Of a DNA stretch of 23,183 nucleotides, positions 13,842 through 21,897 are shown piece by piece. Under the pieces are notes generated by a model. It was not told the DNA's origin, ran no database searches, and saw nothing but the letters and a program-made list of their open reading frames with translations. The first letter of the stretch is position 1; every line of letters begins with the position of its first letter. Source of the stretch: Scleromatobacter sp045810265 (GTDB lineage: Bacteria; Pseudomonadota; Gammaproteobacteria; Burkholderiales; Burkholderiaceae_C); the NCBI GenBank assembly GCA_045810265.1, contig JBJMWF010000398.1:1-23183 (forward strand). The letters are read 5' to 3'. The position numbers and the translations under genes were made by a program.

Positions 13842-16031
13842 ATGCCCCGTTCGATCCCGGCGCTGCGCGCGACCTTCGCCGCCCTGGCCGGCGCCTGCGG
13901 CCTCGCACATGCCGCCCTGACCGCACCCGCGGTCGCTCCGGCCCGTGCCGCCAGCGATACCTACTTCGGTACCACCGTCACCGACAGCTATCGCTACATG
14001 GAGGACCTGTCGTCGCCCGAGGTCAAGCAGTGGGCGCACGCGCAGGCCCAGTTCGCCCGCGCCACGCTGGACGCGATCCCGGGCCGTGCGAAGCTGCTGG
14101 CGCGCATCAGCCAGCTCGAGGCCTCCGTCCCTGCCCGCGTGAGCGAGGTCAAGCTCAGCGCCGGTGGCCTGGTCTTCCTCGAGAGGCGGCTGGCCGGCGA
14201 CGAGCAGGCCAAGCTCGTCGTGCGCAAGGGCTTCAAGGGCGAGGATCGCGTGCTGGTCGACCCGCAGGCGCTCGCCAACGCCACCGGCCTGCCGCAGGCG
14301 ATCGAATTCTTCGCGCCTTCCCACGACGGGCGGTTCGTCGCCTACGGGCTGTCCAGGGCCGGCTCCGAGCAGACGGTGATCCACGTCATCGACGTCGCCA
14401 CCGCCAAGGAGCTGATCACGCCGATCGACCGCGCGCAATACAGCGACGCCACCTGGGCTGCCGACGACAGCGGCTTCTTCTACATGCGCCAGCGCCCGCT
14501 GGCCAAGGACGCGCCCGAGAGCGAGAAGTTCGTCGGCCAGACCGCGTTCTTCCACCGCATGGCCGGGCACGCACCGGACCAGGCCGTGCTCGTCGCCGGA
14601 ACCGACGAGCACCTGAAGATCGCGCCCGAGGAATTCCCTTTCGTCGCCCCCATCGCCGGCACGCGCTGGGCGGTGGCGGTCCCGGGCAACGGCGTCGCCA
14701 ACGAGTTCGACCTCTACGCCGCGCCGCAGGCCCGGGCGCTCGATCCCGGGTTGAAGTGGCGCAAGCTCTTCGGCCGCGAGTCCGAGGTGACGGACTTCGC
14801 CATCCACGGCGACGACCTCTACGTGCTGACGCACCAGGGCGCGTCGCGCTTCAAGGTGCTGCAGACCAGCATGACGCACCCGGACCTGGCACTGGCCCGC
14901 GTGGTGGTGGCGCCCGGCCGCGAGGTGGTCGACCGCATCGCCGCCGCCAAGGACGCGTTGTACGTGCAGACGCGCGACGGCGTCGCCGGCAAGCTGTACC
15001 GGGTGGGGTATGGCAAGGACGCGCAGCCGGTCGCCGTGACGCTGCCCGTCTCCGGCGCCATCAGGATCGTCGACACCGACCTCAGCCGGCCCGGCGTGAT
15101 CGTGGCCGTCGATTCGTGGACGCACGACAGCGCGTACTACCGCATCGGGGCGCGCGACGACCAGATCGCCGACACCGGCCTGCAGCCCGCAGGCCCGTTT
15201 GGCGCCCCGGACGACATCGAATCGCGCGAAGTGCTCGTCAAGAGCCACGACGGCCTCGAGGTGCCCTTGTCCATCGTCTATCCCAAGGCCATGAAGCTGG
15301 ACGGCAGCAATCCGCTCGAACTGCATGCGTACGGGGCCTACGGCATCACGAACACCCCGGCCTACCTGCCGCGCCAGCTCGCCTGGTACGAGCTGGGCGG
15401 CGTGCAGGCGACCTGCCACGTGCGCGGCGGCGGTGTCTTCGGCGAGCAGTGGCACCTGGCGGGCAAGGGCTTGACCAAGCCGAATACCTGGAAGGACCTG
15501 ATCGCCTGCGGCGAATACCTGGTCAAGCAGGGCTACACGAGCCCGGCCCGGATGGCCATAGACGGCCGCAGCGCCGGCGGCATCGCGATCGGCCGTGCCA
15601 TGACCGAGCGCCCCGACCTGTGGGCGGTGGCCGTGCCGGAGGTCGGTGCGCTCAACTCGCTGCGCGAGGAGCTGCAGTCCGGCGGCCCGGCCAACATCCC
15701 CGAGTTCGGCAGCGTCAAGGACAAGCAGCAGTTCAACGGCTTGCTGGAGATGGACTCGTTCCACCACGTCGAGGACGGCGTCAGATACCCGGCCACCTTG
15801 CTGATGCAGGGCTACAACGATGCGCGGGTGTCGGCGTGGGAGTCGATGAAGATGGCCGCCCGCCTGCAGGCCGCGACGGGCTCGGGCAAGCCGGTGCTGC
15901 TGCGCATGGACTTCGACGCCGGCCACGGCCCGGGCGCCACCAAGTCGCAGTTGCAGGAGCAACTGGCGGACAAGTGGAGCTTCATGCTCTGGCAGTTCGG
16001 GGATGCGCGGTTCCAGCCGGCTGGCCGATGA
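13842..16031 (+). CDS. secreted prolyl oligopeptidase-family serine peptidase (S9A)
   Basis: The protein has 729 residues with a signal peptide at about 1-40 (an Ala/Leu-rich core, then AHAALTAPA). A seven-bladed propeller follows (about 75-440), then an alpha/beta-hydrolase catalytic domain. The start of the mature part, TYFGTTVTDSYRYMEDLSSPEVKQW, is typical of prolyl oligopeptidases. The triad is Ser577 (DGRSAGG), Asp660 (GYNDARV) and His695 (DAGHGPG). The GRSAGG nucleophile box differs from the usual GGSNGG of this family and recalls oligopeptidase B. Specificity for proline is therefore likely but not certain. The ATG at 13842 is chosen because GGAG lies seven bases before it and a signal peptide follows at once; the upstream extension to 13776 adds nothing. 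It should act in the periplasm or outside the cell on short peptides. Confidence 0.92.
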   Translation: MPRSIPALRATFAALAGACGLAHAALTAPAVAPARAASDTYFGTTVTDSYRYMEDLSSPEVKQWAHAQAQFARATLDAIPGRAKLLARISQLEASVPARVSEVKLSAGGLVFLERRLAGDEQAKLVVRKGFKGEDRVLVDPQALANATGLPQAIEFFAPSHDGRFVAYGLSRAGSEQTVIHVIDVATAKELITPIDRAQYSDATWAADDSGFFYMRQRPLAKDAPESEKFVGQTAFFHRMAGHAPDQAVLVAGTDEHLKIAPEEFPFVAPIAGTRWAVAVPGNGVANEFDLYAAPQARALDPGLKWRKLFGRESEVTDFAIHGDDLYVLTHQGASRFKVLQTSMTHPDLALARVVVAPGREVVDRIAAAKDALYVQTRDGVAGKLYRVGYGKDAQPVAVTLPVSGAIRIVDTDLSRPGVIVAVDSWTHDSAYYRIGARDDQIADTGLQPAGPFGAPDDIESREVLVKSHDGLEVPLSIVYPKAMKLDGSNPLELHAYGAYGITNTPAYLPRQLAWYELGGVQATCHVRGGGVFGEQWHLAGKGLTKPNTWKDLIACGEYLVKQGYTSPARMAIDGRSAGGIAIGRAMTERPDLWAVAVPEVGALNSLREELQSGGPANIPEFGSVKDKQQFNGLLEMDSFHHVEDGVRYPATLLMQGYNDARVSAWESMKMAARLQAATGSGKPVLLRMDFDAGHGPGATKSQLQEQLADKWSFMLWQFGDARFQPAGR

Positions 16032-16077
16032 AGACGGGCATGGATGGCTCACGCGCGCGCGGGGGCGCCGCCGGCCG

Positions 16078-17244
16078 CTAGCTGCCGGATCCAGCTCCCG
16101 ACGCGGTCGCCAGCGGCACCTGCGCCGCCTTCAGCTCGGCCACGGCGCCCTCGTACTCATGGAAGTTCGGCGGGCATTCCTTGGCGGCCAGCCTGAACAG
16201 CGCGGCGGCGTTGCCGCGCCGGCGCAGCAGCGCGTCCTCGGCCATGTAGAAGTGGGCCTCGCAGAGCTGGGAGACGTCGTGCGCCTCCTGCGATTTCTTG
16301 GCGATCTCGAGCAGCGTGGACGCGTCGATGGTGCCATGCAGGAAATCGACGACCGGGCCCGGCCACGGCACGCCGGTGCCGGGCGACGTGCCGGGGCCGA
16401 GCGCGCCGCTGGCGCGCTCGACGCCGTCCAGGCGCGCCAGCGCCAGGTAGCGCCACAGGCGCCAGTAAGTACCGTCCGGCGCCGGCGGCGCGCGCGTGGC
16501 CAAGGTGGCGGCGGCGTCGCCGAAGCGGCGCTGCAGGAACTGCGTCGAGCCGATCACGAACGGATCCTCGGGACGTGGCGCCAGCGCGTGGGCGGCCTGG
16601 TAGTCGGCCAGCGCGCCGGCGTAGTCGCCACCGTTGTTGCGCACGATGCCGCGCAGGCGCAGGGTGACGGGCGAGTGGGGATCGAGTTGCAGCGCCCGGT
16701 CGACGTCGCTGCGCGCGGCGGCGAAGTCGGGCCTGGCGACGTCGATGGTGGCGCGCATCTCCCAGGCCAGCGGCGCGTCTGGCCGCTTGGCGAGCACGCG
16801 GTCGACGTCGGCCAGCGCGGCGACGTAATCGCGTCTGGCGATCGCCAGTTCTGCGTGCGCCATCGCCAGCCCGACGTCGTCCGGCGCCGCCTTGGCCGCC
16901 GCCTCGATGCCGGCCGGCGTCAGCTGGTTGGCCAGCTTGAGCGCCAGCGCCGTGCGGCCCATGGCGAAGCGCAGGTCCTGCGGCGAGAACTGGTCGGCGC
17001 GCGCGAGCGCGGCCAGCGCCGCGTCGTTGCGGCCGGCGCTGCGCTCGCCCTCGGCCTGGCGCGCCAGCGCGGTGGCGCAGGCGTGGTTGGCGGCGCGGTC
17101 GGCGCTCGGCGCCTGGCACTTGTCGGGAGCAGCCGTTGCGGACGCGGGAGCCGAGGCCGCGGGGGCGGCGGTGTCGACGGCGGTGGCCTGCAACGACAGC
17201 GAGGCTGCGAGCAGGGCGATCGCCGCGCGAAAGAAGACGTTCAT
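16078..17244 (-). CDS. secreted TPR-repeat protein with NlpI-like C-terminus
   Basis: This 388-residue protein starts with a signal peptide (MNVFFRAAIALLAASLSLQATA) and an Ala/Ser/Pro-rich linker. At least five tetratricopeptide-like helix pairs follow (about 75-260), such as DAALAALARADQFSPQDL and DFAAARSDVDRALQLDPHS. The end (about 270-375) has the pattern YLALARL...WPGPVVDFLHG...CEAHFYMAEDALL...AAALFRLAAKECP. This resembles the last repeats of the outer-membrane lipoprotein NlpI. No lipobox cysteine is seen, so it is probably soluble in the periplasm. TPR proteins act as scaffolds; the partner is unknown. The ATG at 17244 is chosen for its signal peptide rather than the longer frame to 17295. 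It is convergent with the peptidase gene and divergent from the CorA-type transporter. Confidence 0.82.
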   Translation of the reverse strand: MNVFFRAAIALLAASLSLQATAVDTAAPAASAPASATAAPDKCQAPSADRAANHACATALARQAEGERSAGRNDAALAALARADQFSPQDLRFAMGRTALALKLANQLTPAGIEAAAKAAPDDVGLAMAHAELAIARRDYVAALADVDRVLAKRPDAPLAWEMRATIDVARPDFAAARSDVDRALQLDPHSPVTLRLRGIVRNNGGDYAGALADYQAAHALAPRPEDPFVIGSTQFLQRRFGDAAATLATRAPPAPDGTYWRLWRYLALARLDGVERASGALGPGTSPGTGVPWPGPVVDFLHGTIDASTLLEIAKKSQEAHDVSQLCEAHFYMAEDALLRRRGNAAALFRLAAKECPPNFHEYEGAVAELKAAQVPLATASGAGSGS

Positions 17245-17381
17245 GCGATGGGAGACCGATGAGCACGGAGTGTGCCGATGCGCCGATCTTGCCATGCGTC
17301 TGGCAGGGCGGGGCGGGGCCTGGTGAAGGCGGCCGACGGTTCGTCATCGAGACGTCACGCGAACTTGCGACGATGACAGGT

Positions 17382-17400
17382 TTGCCGAAGCTTGCGGCAA
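17382..17400. promoter_or_regulatory. inverted repeat upstream of the CorA/ZntB-type gene
   Basis: TTGCCG (17382-17387) and CGGCAA (17395-17400) flank AAGCTTG, 16 bp before the ATG of the transporter. It could be an operator or a leader hairpin that affects translation. A second related TTGCG lies at 17374. No regulator is assigned. Confidence 0.3.
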
Positions 17401-17416
17401 GTCGAGATTCTTCTTG

Positions 17417-18421
17417 ATGGACCTTCGCTACGGCTCCGACCCCAACGGCCTGATCTGCGGTTATCTGTTCGCGGGCGATGGCCGGGGCGTCGCCATCGAC
17501 CTGCCGCGGGCGCTCGCCTGGCTGGCCGACCCGTCGTCGCTCGGGCCCCGCGACTTCATCTGGCTGCATTTCAACCTCACGGATGCCGGGGCCGAGCCCT
17601 GGATCGCACGCAACCTGGCGGTCGCGCCCGAGTTCTTCGCCGCGCTGCACGAGGGCTCGCGCTCGACCCGCATCGAGGACGCCCGCGATACGCTGGTGGC
17701 GGTGGTCAACGACGTCTCGTTCGAGTTCTCGTTCGATCCGTCGCAGATCGAGACGCTGTGGGTCAACGTCGGCCCGCGCATGGCGATCACCGCGCGCGTG
17801 CATGCGTTGCGCTCGATCGACCGCCTGCGCCAGGCCGTGCGCGATGGCGTCGTCTTCCGCTCGTCGCTGCTGTTCCTCGACCGCCTGCTGCAGGACCAGG
17901 GCGACGTGCTGGTGCGCATCGTGCGCCAGGCCACCTTGCAGGTCGACGACGTCGAGGACAAGCTGCTGGTGGGCCGCCTCGGCGACAAGCGCGAGGACCT
18001 GGGCAAGCTGCGTCGCGTGCTGGTGCGCCTGCAGCGCCTGCTGGCGCCCGAGCCCGGCGCGCTGTTCCGGCTGCTGCGCCAGCCGCCGCCGTGGACGGAC
18101 GAGGTCGACCTGGACGCGCTGCGCCAGGCGACCGAGGAGTTCTCGCTGGTGCTGCGCGACCTGGCCGCGCTGCAGGAACGCATCAAGCTGCTGCAGGACG
18201 AGATCGCCGCGCAGGTGGGCGAGCACACCAATTCCAGCGTGTTCACGCTGACCGTGGTGACGGTGCTGGCGCTGCCGATCAACCTGGTGGCCGGCCTGCT
18301 GGGCATGAACGTCGGCGGCATCCCGCTGGCGCAGGATCCGCATGGCTTTGTCTGGGTCGCGGCGATCGTCGTGGGCTTCACGGCGCTGGCCGGCTGGCTG
18401 GCGTTCCGGCGGCGGGACTGA
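17417..18421 (+). CDS. CorA/ZntB-type divalent cation transporter
   Basis: This 334-residue protein of the CorA metal ion transporter superfamily has a large cytoplasmic N-terminal domain (about 1-270, with long charged helices such as DDVEDKLLVGRLGDKREDL). Two C-terminal membrane helices follow (about 273-295 and 311-329). The pore signature GMN is at 296-298, followed by VGGIPL, which is the form found in ZntB-like members rather than magnesium CorA. Members work as pentamers in the inner membrane. The ion cannot be read from the sequence; zinc, magnesium or another divalent cation is possible. The ATG at 17417 is preferred over the TTG just before it. The ribosome site is weak. The gene is divergent from the TPR gene and convergent with mddA. 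Confidence 0.88.
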   Translation: MDLRYGSDPNGLICGYLFAGDGRGVAIDLPRALAWLADPSSLGPRDFIWLHFNLTDAGAEPWIARNLAVAPEFFAALHEGSRSTRIEDARDTLVAVVNDVSFEFSFDPSQIETLWVNVGPRMAITARVHALRSIDRLRQAVRDGVVFRSSLLFLDRLLQDQGDVLVRIVRQATLQVDDVEDKLLVGRLGDKREDLGKLRRVLVRLQRLLAPEPGALFRLLRQPPPWTDEVDLDALRQATEEFSLVLRDLAALQERIKLLQDEIAAQVGEHTNSSVFTLTVVTVLALPINLVAGLLGMNVGGIPLAQDPHGFVWVAAIVVGFTALAGWLAFRRRD

Positions 18422-18435
18422 AGGGCCGGGTCGGT

Positions 18436-19206
18436 TCAGCCGGCGTTGTCCGTGTCGCGGCCGATCGCGCGCCTGGTCTGCCGCCAGCGCGGAAGCAGCA
18501 TCCCCACCTGGGCGCGATACGTGCGGTAGCGCTCGCCGAAATCATGGATGAGGTCGCGCTCCTCGAACGCGATGCCCACCAGGATGTACAGGCTCAGTCC
18601 GCCGGCGAGCAGCAGGTGCCCGGCTGTCATGACCGGCACCGACCAGAAGCCGAGCAGGAAGCCCAGATACAGCGGATGGCGCACCTGGCGGTAGAGGAAC
18701 GGCGTGCGGAAACCGGCCTGGACGAGCGGGCGGCCGGTCATCGACGAGAACACCTGGCGCAGGCCGAACAGTTCGAAGTGGTCCAGAAGGAAGGTGCTCA
18801 CGCCGGCGATGAGCCAGCCGAGCCCGAACCCGCCCCACAGCAGCGCCACGCCGGCGGGCCGTTCGACCCGCCAGACGACCGGCACCGTGATCGGCACCCA
18901 CAGCCACATCATCAGCGCCAGCACGAGGCAGCTGGCCACGACGAAGGTGCTGCGTTCGACGACGGGCGCCACGACGCGGGCCCACGCGCGCTTGAAGCCG
19001 CGCCGCGCCATCACGCTGTGCTGGACGCCGAACAGCAGCAGCAGCGCCAGATCGACGGCCAGCGCGCGCGGCCAGGGGGCGGTGCTGCCGCTGTCGACGG
19101 ACTTGGGGACGACGAGATCGGCGCAAAAGCCGATGAAGTAGAGCAGGACGAGCTGGAACGCCGCATAGGCGGCCAGGCCGTACAGGAGACAAAGCAGTTT
19201 GCGCAT
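18436..19206 (-). CDS. mddA: methanethiol S-methyltransferase MddA
   Basis: This 256-residue integral membrane methyltransferase of the isoprenylcysteine methyltransferase/NnrU-like group has five or six hydrophobic segments. Motifs match what I know of MddA: VQHSVMARRGFK (61-72), ERSTF (84-88), STFLLDHFELFGLRQV (137-152), YRQVRHPLYLGF (172-183) and EERDL (215-219). The last two form the SAM-binding part in this superfamily. MddA uses SAM to convert methanethiol, released from methionine or other thiols, to dimethyl sulfide. The ATG at 19206 is chosen because AAGGAA lies eight bases upstream and a membrane helix follows directly. It is divergent from the BTAD-hydrolase gene, with 148 bp between them. 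A general isoprenylcysteine-type methyltransferase is the fallback call. Confidence 0.85.
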   Translation of the reverse strand: MRKLLCLLYGLAAYAAFQLVLLYFIGFCADLVVPKSVDSGSTAPWPRALAVDLALLLLFGVQHSVMARRGFKRAWARVVAPVVERSTFVVASCLVLALMMWLWVPITVPVVWRVERPAGVALLWGGFGLGWLIAGVSTFLLDHFELFGLRQVFSSMTGRPLVQAGFRTPFLYRQVRHPLYLGFLLGFWSVPVMTAGHLLLAGGLSLYILVGIAFEERDLIHDFGERYRTYRAQVGMLLPRWRQTRRAIGRDTDNAG

Positions 19207-19342
19207 GGGCTGGTTTCCTTGCATGACGACGCAGCGGTGCCCCCGGGTCCTGCAGGCAGGCGTGATTCGGTCGGAGGCCGGGGCCACGTTAGGTCTTGGC
19301 CGTCCCTCCAGCGTCCCTTCGCACGGTCGCCCTCGCAGCGGC

Positions 19343-19348
19343 TATAAA
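19343..19348 (+). promoter_or_regulatory. candidate -10 box giving a leaderless transcript
   Basis: TATAAA at 19343-19348 stands out in GC-rich sequence and ends six bases before the ATG at 19355. Transcription from it would begin at or next to the start codon. No ribosome site precedes this ATG, which fits a leaderless mRNA. No good -35 box is seen (TTCGCA at 19318-19323 is weak). Confidence 0.4.
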
Positions 19349-19354
19349 CGCCCC

Positions 19355-20962
19355 ATGCCGTCTCGCCGCGCACCGCCCTCGCTGGAACTGCAGGTCTTCG
19401 GCGTTCCCGCGGCCATTGTCCAGGGCCGCGAGGTCGCGCTCGCCCTGCAGCGTGGGGTGGCGCTGCTGGCCTATCTCGGGTTCAACAGCGGGCCGGTGCC
19501 GCGCGCGCACCTGGCGGCGCTGCTCTGGCCCGAGGCCGACGAGCCGCTGGGCCGCACACGCCTGCGCAGGCTGGTGTACACGGTCGAGACCGCGCTGCCG
19601 CTCAAGGTCATCGCGGCCGACGACACCGCGCTCTGGCTGGTTCCCGGCGCCGTCGACATCGACTTGCTCCGGTTCGCGCGCTTCGCCCGGCAAGCGGTGT
19701 CGGCGCAGGACTTCGACCCCGCCCTCGTGAAAGAGGCGCGCGAGTGGGTCGTGCGGGCCCGCCATCCGCTGCTCCAGGGCATCGCGTTCGACTCCGGTGC
19801 GTTCGACGACTGGGTCAGGTCGACCGCGCTCGAGCACGAGAACCTGCTGTCACGCCTGCTCGAACGCCTGGTCGACGCGCTCGGCCGGCGAGGCGAGGAC
19901 GCCGCGGCGCTGGAACTGGCAGAGGTCCTGGTCGGGCTCGACCCGTTCCGCGAACCGAGCCACGTCCTGGTGATGCAGTTGCATGCACTGCAGGGCCACG
20001 CTGCCGGCGTCACGGCCGCGTACATGCGCTGCGCGCAGATGCTCAGGGCGGAATTCGGCATCGCCCCCGGCCCGCGCACCGAGCGGGCCTACCTGGCGAT
20101 GAACGCCGACCTGGAGCGCCTGTCATCCGGTCCGACGGCGCGGCCGGTCGTGCGCTACGCGCCGGCCCGCCTCGGCGCGGTGGCCTACACGGTGCTCGGA
20201 TCGGCTGACCGGACGCTGGTGATCTCGCCCGGCTTCGTGTGCCACATCGAGATCGCGCTGGAGCACCCGGCGCTGCGTGCTTTCGTCGAGGCGTTGGCAC
20301 GGCACTTCAAGGTCATCCTGTTCGATCGGCGCGGCCTCGGCCTGTCCGAGCGCCTGGGCGCCACGAACACGCCGGCGTCGCTGGCCGCCGACATCGCGGC
20401 GATCCTCGACCACGAGGACGTGCCCAGCGCCTGGCTGTTCGGATCCTCGGAAGGCGGACTTGGCGCGCTGCGGCTCGCCCTCGACGCGCCCCACCGCGTC
20501 GACGGCCTGTGCCTGTTCGGCTCGCTGGCGCGCGGCTCGGCCGCGGCCGACTACCCCTGGGCCTTGCCTGCAGCCGCCTACGACGTCTGGCTGCAGCGGC
20601 TGGTCGCCGGGTGGGGCGGCCCGGTGGGCATCGAGACCTTTGCCCCGAGCGAGAAGGACGATCCGACGTCGCGCGCCTGGTGGGCTCGACTGGTGCGGCA
20701 TGCGGCGTCCCCGGGCGCGCTCGGGACGATCCTGGCCGGCCTGCGCGATGCCGACCTGCGCGCCGAACTGCACCGCGTCGCCACGCCCACCCTCGTGATG
20801 CACCGGCGCGGAGACCGGGCAGTGCGATTCGAGGCCGGCCAGCACCTGGCGCGCCATATCCCGGGCGCGTCCTGGTGTCCGCTCGAGGGCGTCGACCACT
20901 TCTGGTGGGCCGGCGACACCGCGCCCGTCCTCGAGGCGATCCTGGCGTTCAGCGCGCGCTGA
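19355..20962 (+). CDS. fusion of BTAD-type transcription regulator and alpha/beta hydrolase
   Basis: This 535-residue protein has three parts. Residues about 10-85 look like a winged-helix domain of the SARP type (LELQVFG...LLAYLGFNSGPVPRAHLAALLWPEADEPLGRTRLRRLVYTVE). About 100-252 form a helical bacterial transcriptional activation domain (BTAD; ends FGIAPGPRTERAYLAM). About 265-535 are an alpha/beta hydrolase with probable nucleophile Ser365 (FGSSEGG), Asp487 (RRGDRAV) and His515 (GVDHFWW). The triad looks intact. Similar hydrolase domains occur fused to adenylate cyclases or regulators in other bacteria, so this may be a one-component regulator that binds or hydrolyses its ligand. There is no AAA/NB-ARC ATPase domain. 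The ATG at 19355 is the first in-frame start that fits the domain; the frame itself is open to 19199. Ligand and targets are unknown. Confidence 0.82.
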   Translation: MPSRRAPPSLELQVFGVPAAIVQGREVALALQRGVALLAYLGFNSGPVPRAHLAALLWPEADEPLGRTRLRRLVYTVETALPLKVIAADDTALWLVPGAVDIDLLRFARFARQAVSAQDFDPALVKEAREWVVRARHPLLQGIAFDSGAFDDWVRSTALEHENLLSRLLERLVDALGRRGEDAAALELAEVLVGLDPFREPSHVLVMQLHALQGHAAGVTAAYMRCAQMLRAEFGIAPGPRTERAYLAMNADLERLSSGPTARPVVRYAPARLGAVAYTVLGSADRTLVISPGFVCHIEIALEHPALRAFVEALARHFKVILFDRRGLGLSERLGATNTPASLAADIAAILDHEDVPSAWLFGSSEGGLGALRLALDAPHRVDGLCLFGSLARGSAAADYPWALPAAAYDVWLQRLVAGWGGPVGIETFAPSEKDDPTSRAWWARLVRHAASPGALGTILAGLRDADLRAELHRVATPTLVMHRRGDRAVRFEAGQHLARHIPGASWCPLEGVDHFWWAGDTAPVLEAILAFSAR

Positions 20963-20974
20963 CGCCGCTCAGCG
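20957..20974. terminator. hairpin shared by two convergent genes
   Basis: CGCTGA (20957-20962) and TCAGCG (20969-20974) form a 6-bp stem with loop CGCCGC. The stem contains both stop codons of the convergent BTAD-hydrolase and ppk2 genes, which are only 6 bp apart. Without a U-tract on either strand, a terminator role is only possible. Confidence 0.25.
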
Positions 20975-21883
20975 GCCGTAGACGTCCGGCACCATCATCT
21001 CCTCGGGCACCGCCTGGCGCGAGTAGTGCTCGTGGCGCAGGCGTTCCGGCAACTGGACGGCCGGGTGCTCGATCTCGCTGTAGGGGAACTGCTGCAGCAG
21101 GTGGTGGATGCAGTTCAGCCGCGCCAGCTTCTTGTCGACCGCCTGCACCACCCACCACGGCGATTCGGCGCTGTGCGTGCGCTCCAGCATCACTTCCTTG
21201 GCCTTGGTGTACTCCTCCCAGCGGCGGCGGCTCTCGAGGTCCATCGGGCTCAGCTTCCATTGCTTGAGCGGATCGTGGATGCGGCCCAGGAAGCGCAGCT
21301 CCTGCTCGTCGTCGGTGATCGAGAACCAGTACTTGATCAGCTTGATGCCCGAGCGCTGCAGCATGCCCTCGAAGGCCGGCACGGAGCGGAAGAACTCCTC
21401 GTATTCGTCGTCGCTGCAAAAGCCCATCACGCGTTCGACGCCGGCGCGGTTGTACCAGCTGCGGTCGAACAGCACCATCTCGCCGGCTGCCGGCAGGTGC
21501 GCGGCGTAGCGCTGGAAGTACCACTGCGTGCGTTCGCGGTCGTTGGGCGCGGGCAGGGCGACGGTGCGGCAGACGCGCGGATTCAGGCGCTGGGTGATGC
21601 GCTTGATGACGCCGCCCTTGCCGGCGGCATCGCGGCCCTCGAACAGGATCACCACCTTCTGGCGCGAGGCCGCGACCCAGTCCTGCAGCTTGACCAGCTC
21701 GCCCTGCAGGCGAAACAGCTCGCGGAAATAGCGCACGCGCGCGGCGGCGTCCTCGCCGCTGGCGTCCAGCGGGTCGGCCACCAGTCGGTCCTCCATCTCC
21801 ATCTCGATCTCTTCGTCGTAGCCGTCGATGAGCTCGCGCTCGATGCGGCGGCGCATCGCGTCCTGGTCGAACAATGCATTCAT
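20969..21883 (-). CDS. ppk2: polyphosphate kinase 2 (PPK2, class I-like)
   Basis: This 304-residue single-domain PPK2 enzyme transfers phosphate between polyphosphate and nucleotides. Walker A is GRDAAGKGG (83-91). The Walker B-like block LFDRSWYNRAGVERV begins at 138, and the lid region includes GRIHDPLKQWKLSPMD (200-215). PWWVVQAVDKKLARLN (242-257) is another family block. An acidic N-terminal stretch (EEIEMEMEDRL, 24-33) precedes the fold. One catalytic domain and about 300 residues fit class I, which mainly uses nucleoside diphosphates, but class cannot be settled without alignment. AGGA lies nine bases before the ATG at 21883. The upstream gene, a PiT phosphate permease, ends 14 bp before it, so the pair is an operon linking phosphate uptake to polyphosphate metabolism. 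Confidence 0.93.
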   Translation of the reverse strand: MNALFDQDAMRRRIERELIDGYDEEIEMEMEDRLVADPLDASGEDAAARVRYFRELFRLQGELVKLQDWVAASRQKVVILFEGRDAAGKGGVIKRITQRLNPRVCRTVALPAPNDRERTQWYFQRYAAHLPAAGEMVLFDRSWYNRAGVERVMGFCSDDEYEEFFRSVPAFEGMLQRSGIKLIKYWFSITDDEQELRFLGRIHDPLKQWKLSPMDLESRRRWEEYTKAKEVMLERTHSAESPWWVVQAVDKKLARLNCIHHLLQQFPYSEIEHPAVQLPERLRHEHYSRQAVPEEMMVPDVYGR

Positions 21884-21897
21884 GCTGGCGATCCTGC

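Noticed and set aside
13662..16052. 796-codon minus-strand frame opposite the prolyl oligopeptidase
   Set aside because: The plus-strand frame contains a full catalytic triad and signal peptide; the antisense translation has none.
16157..18343. 728-codon minus-strand frame crossing the transporter and TPR genes
   Set aside because: It joins antisense of one gene to an off-frame reading of another and has no domain content.
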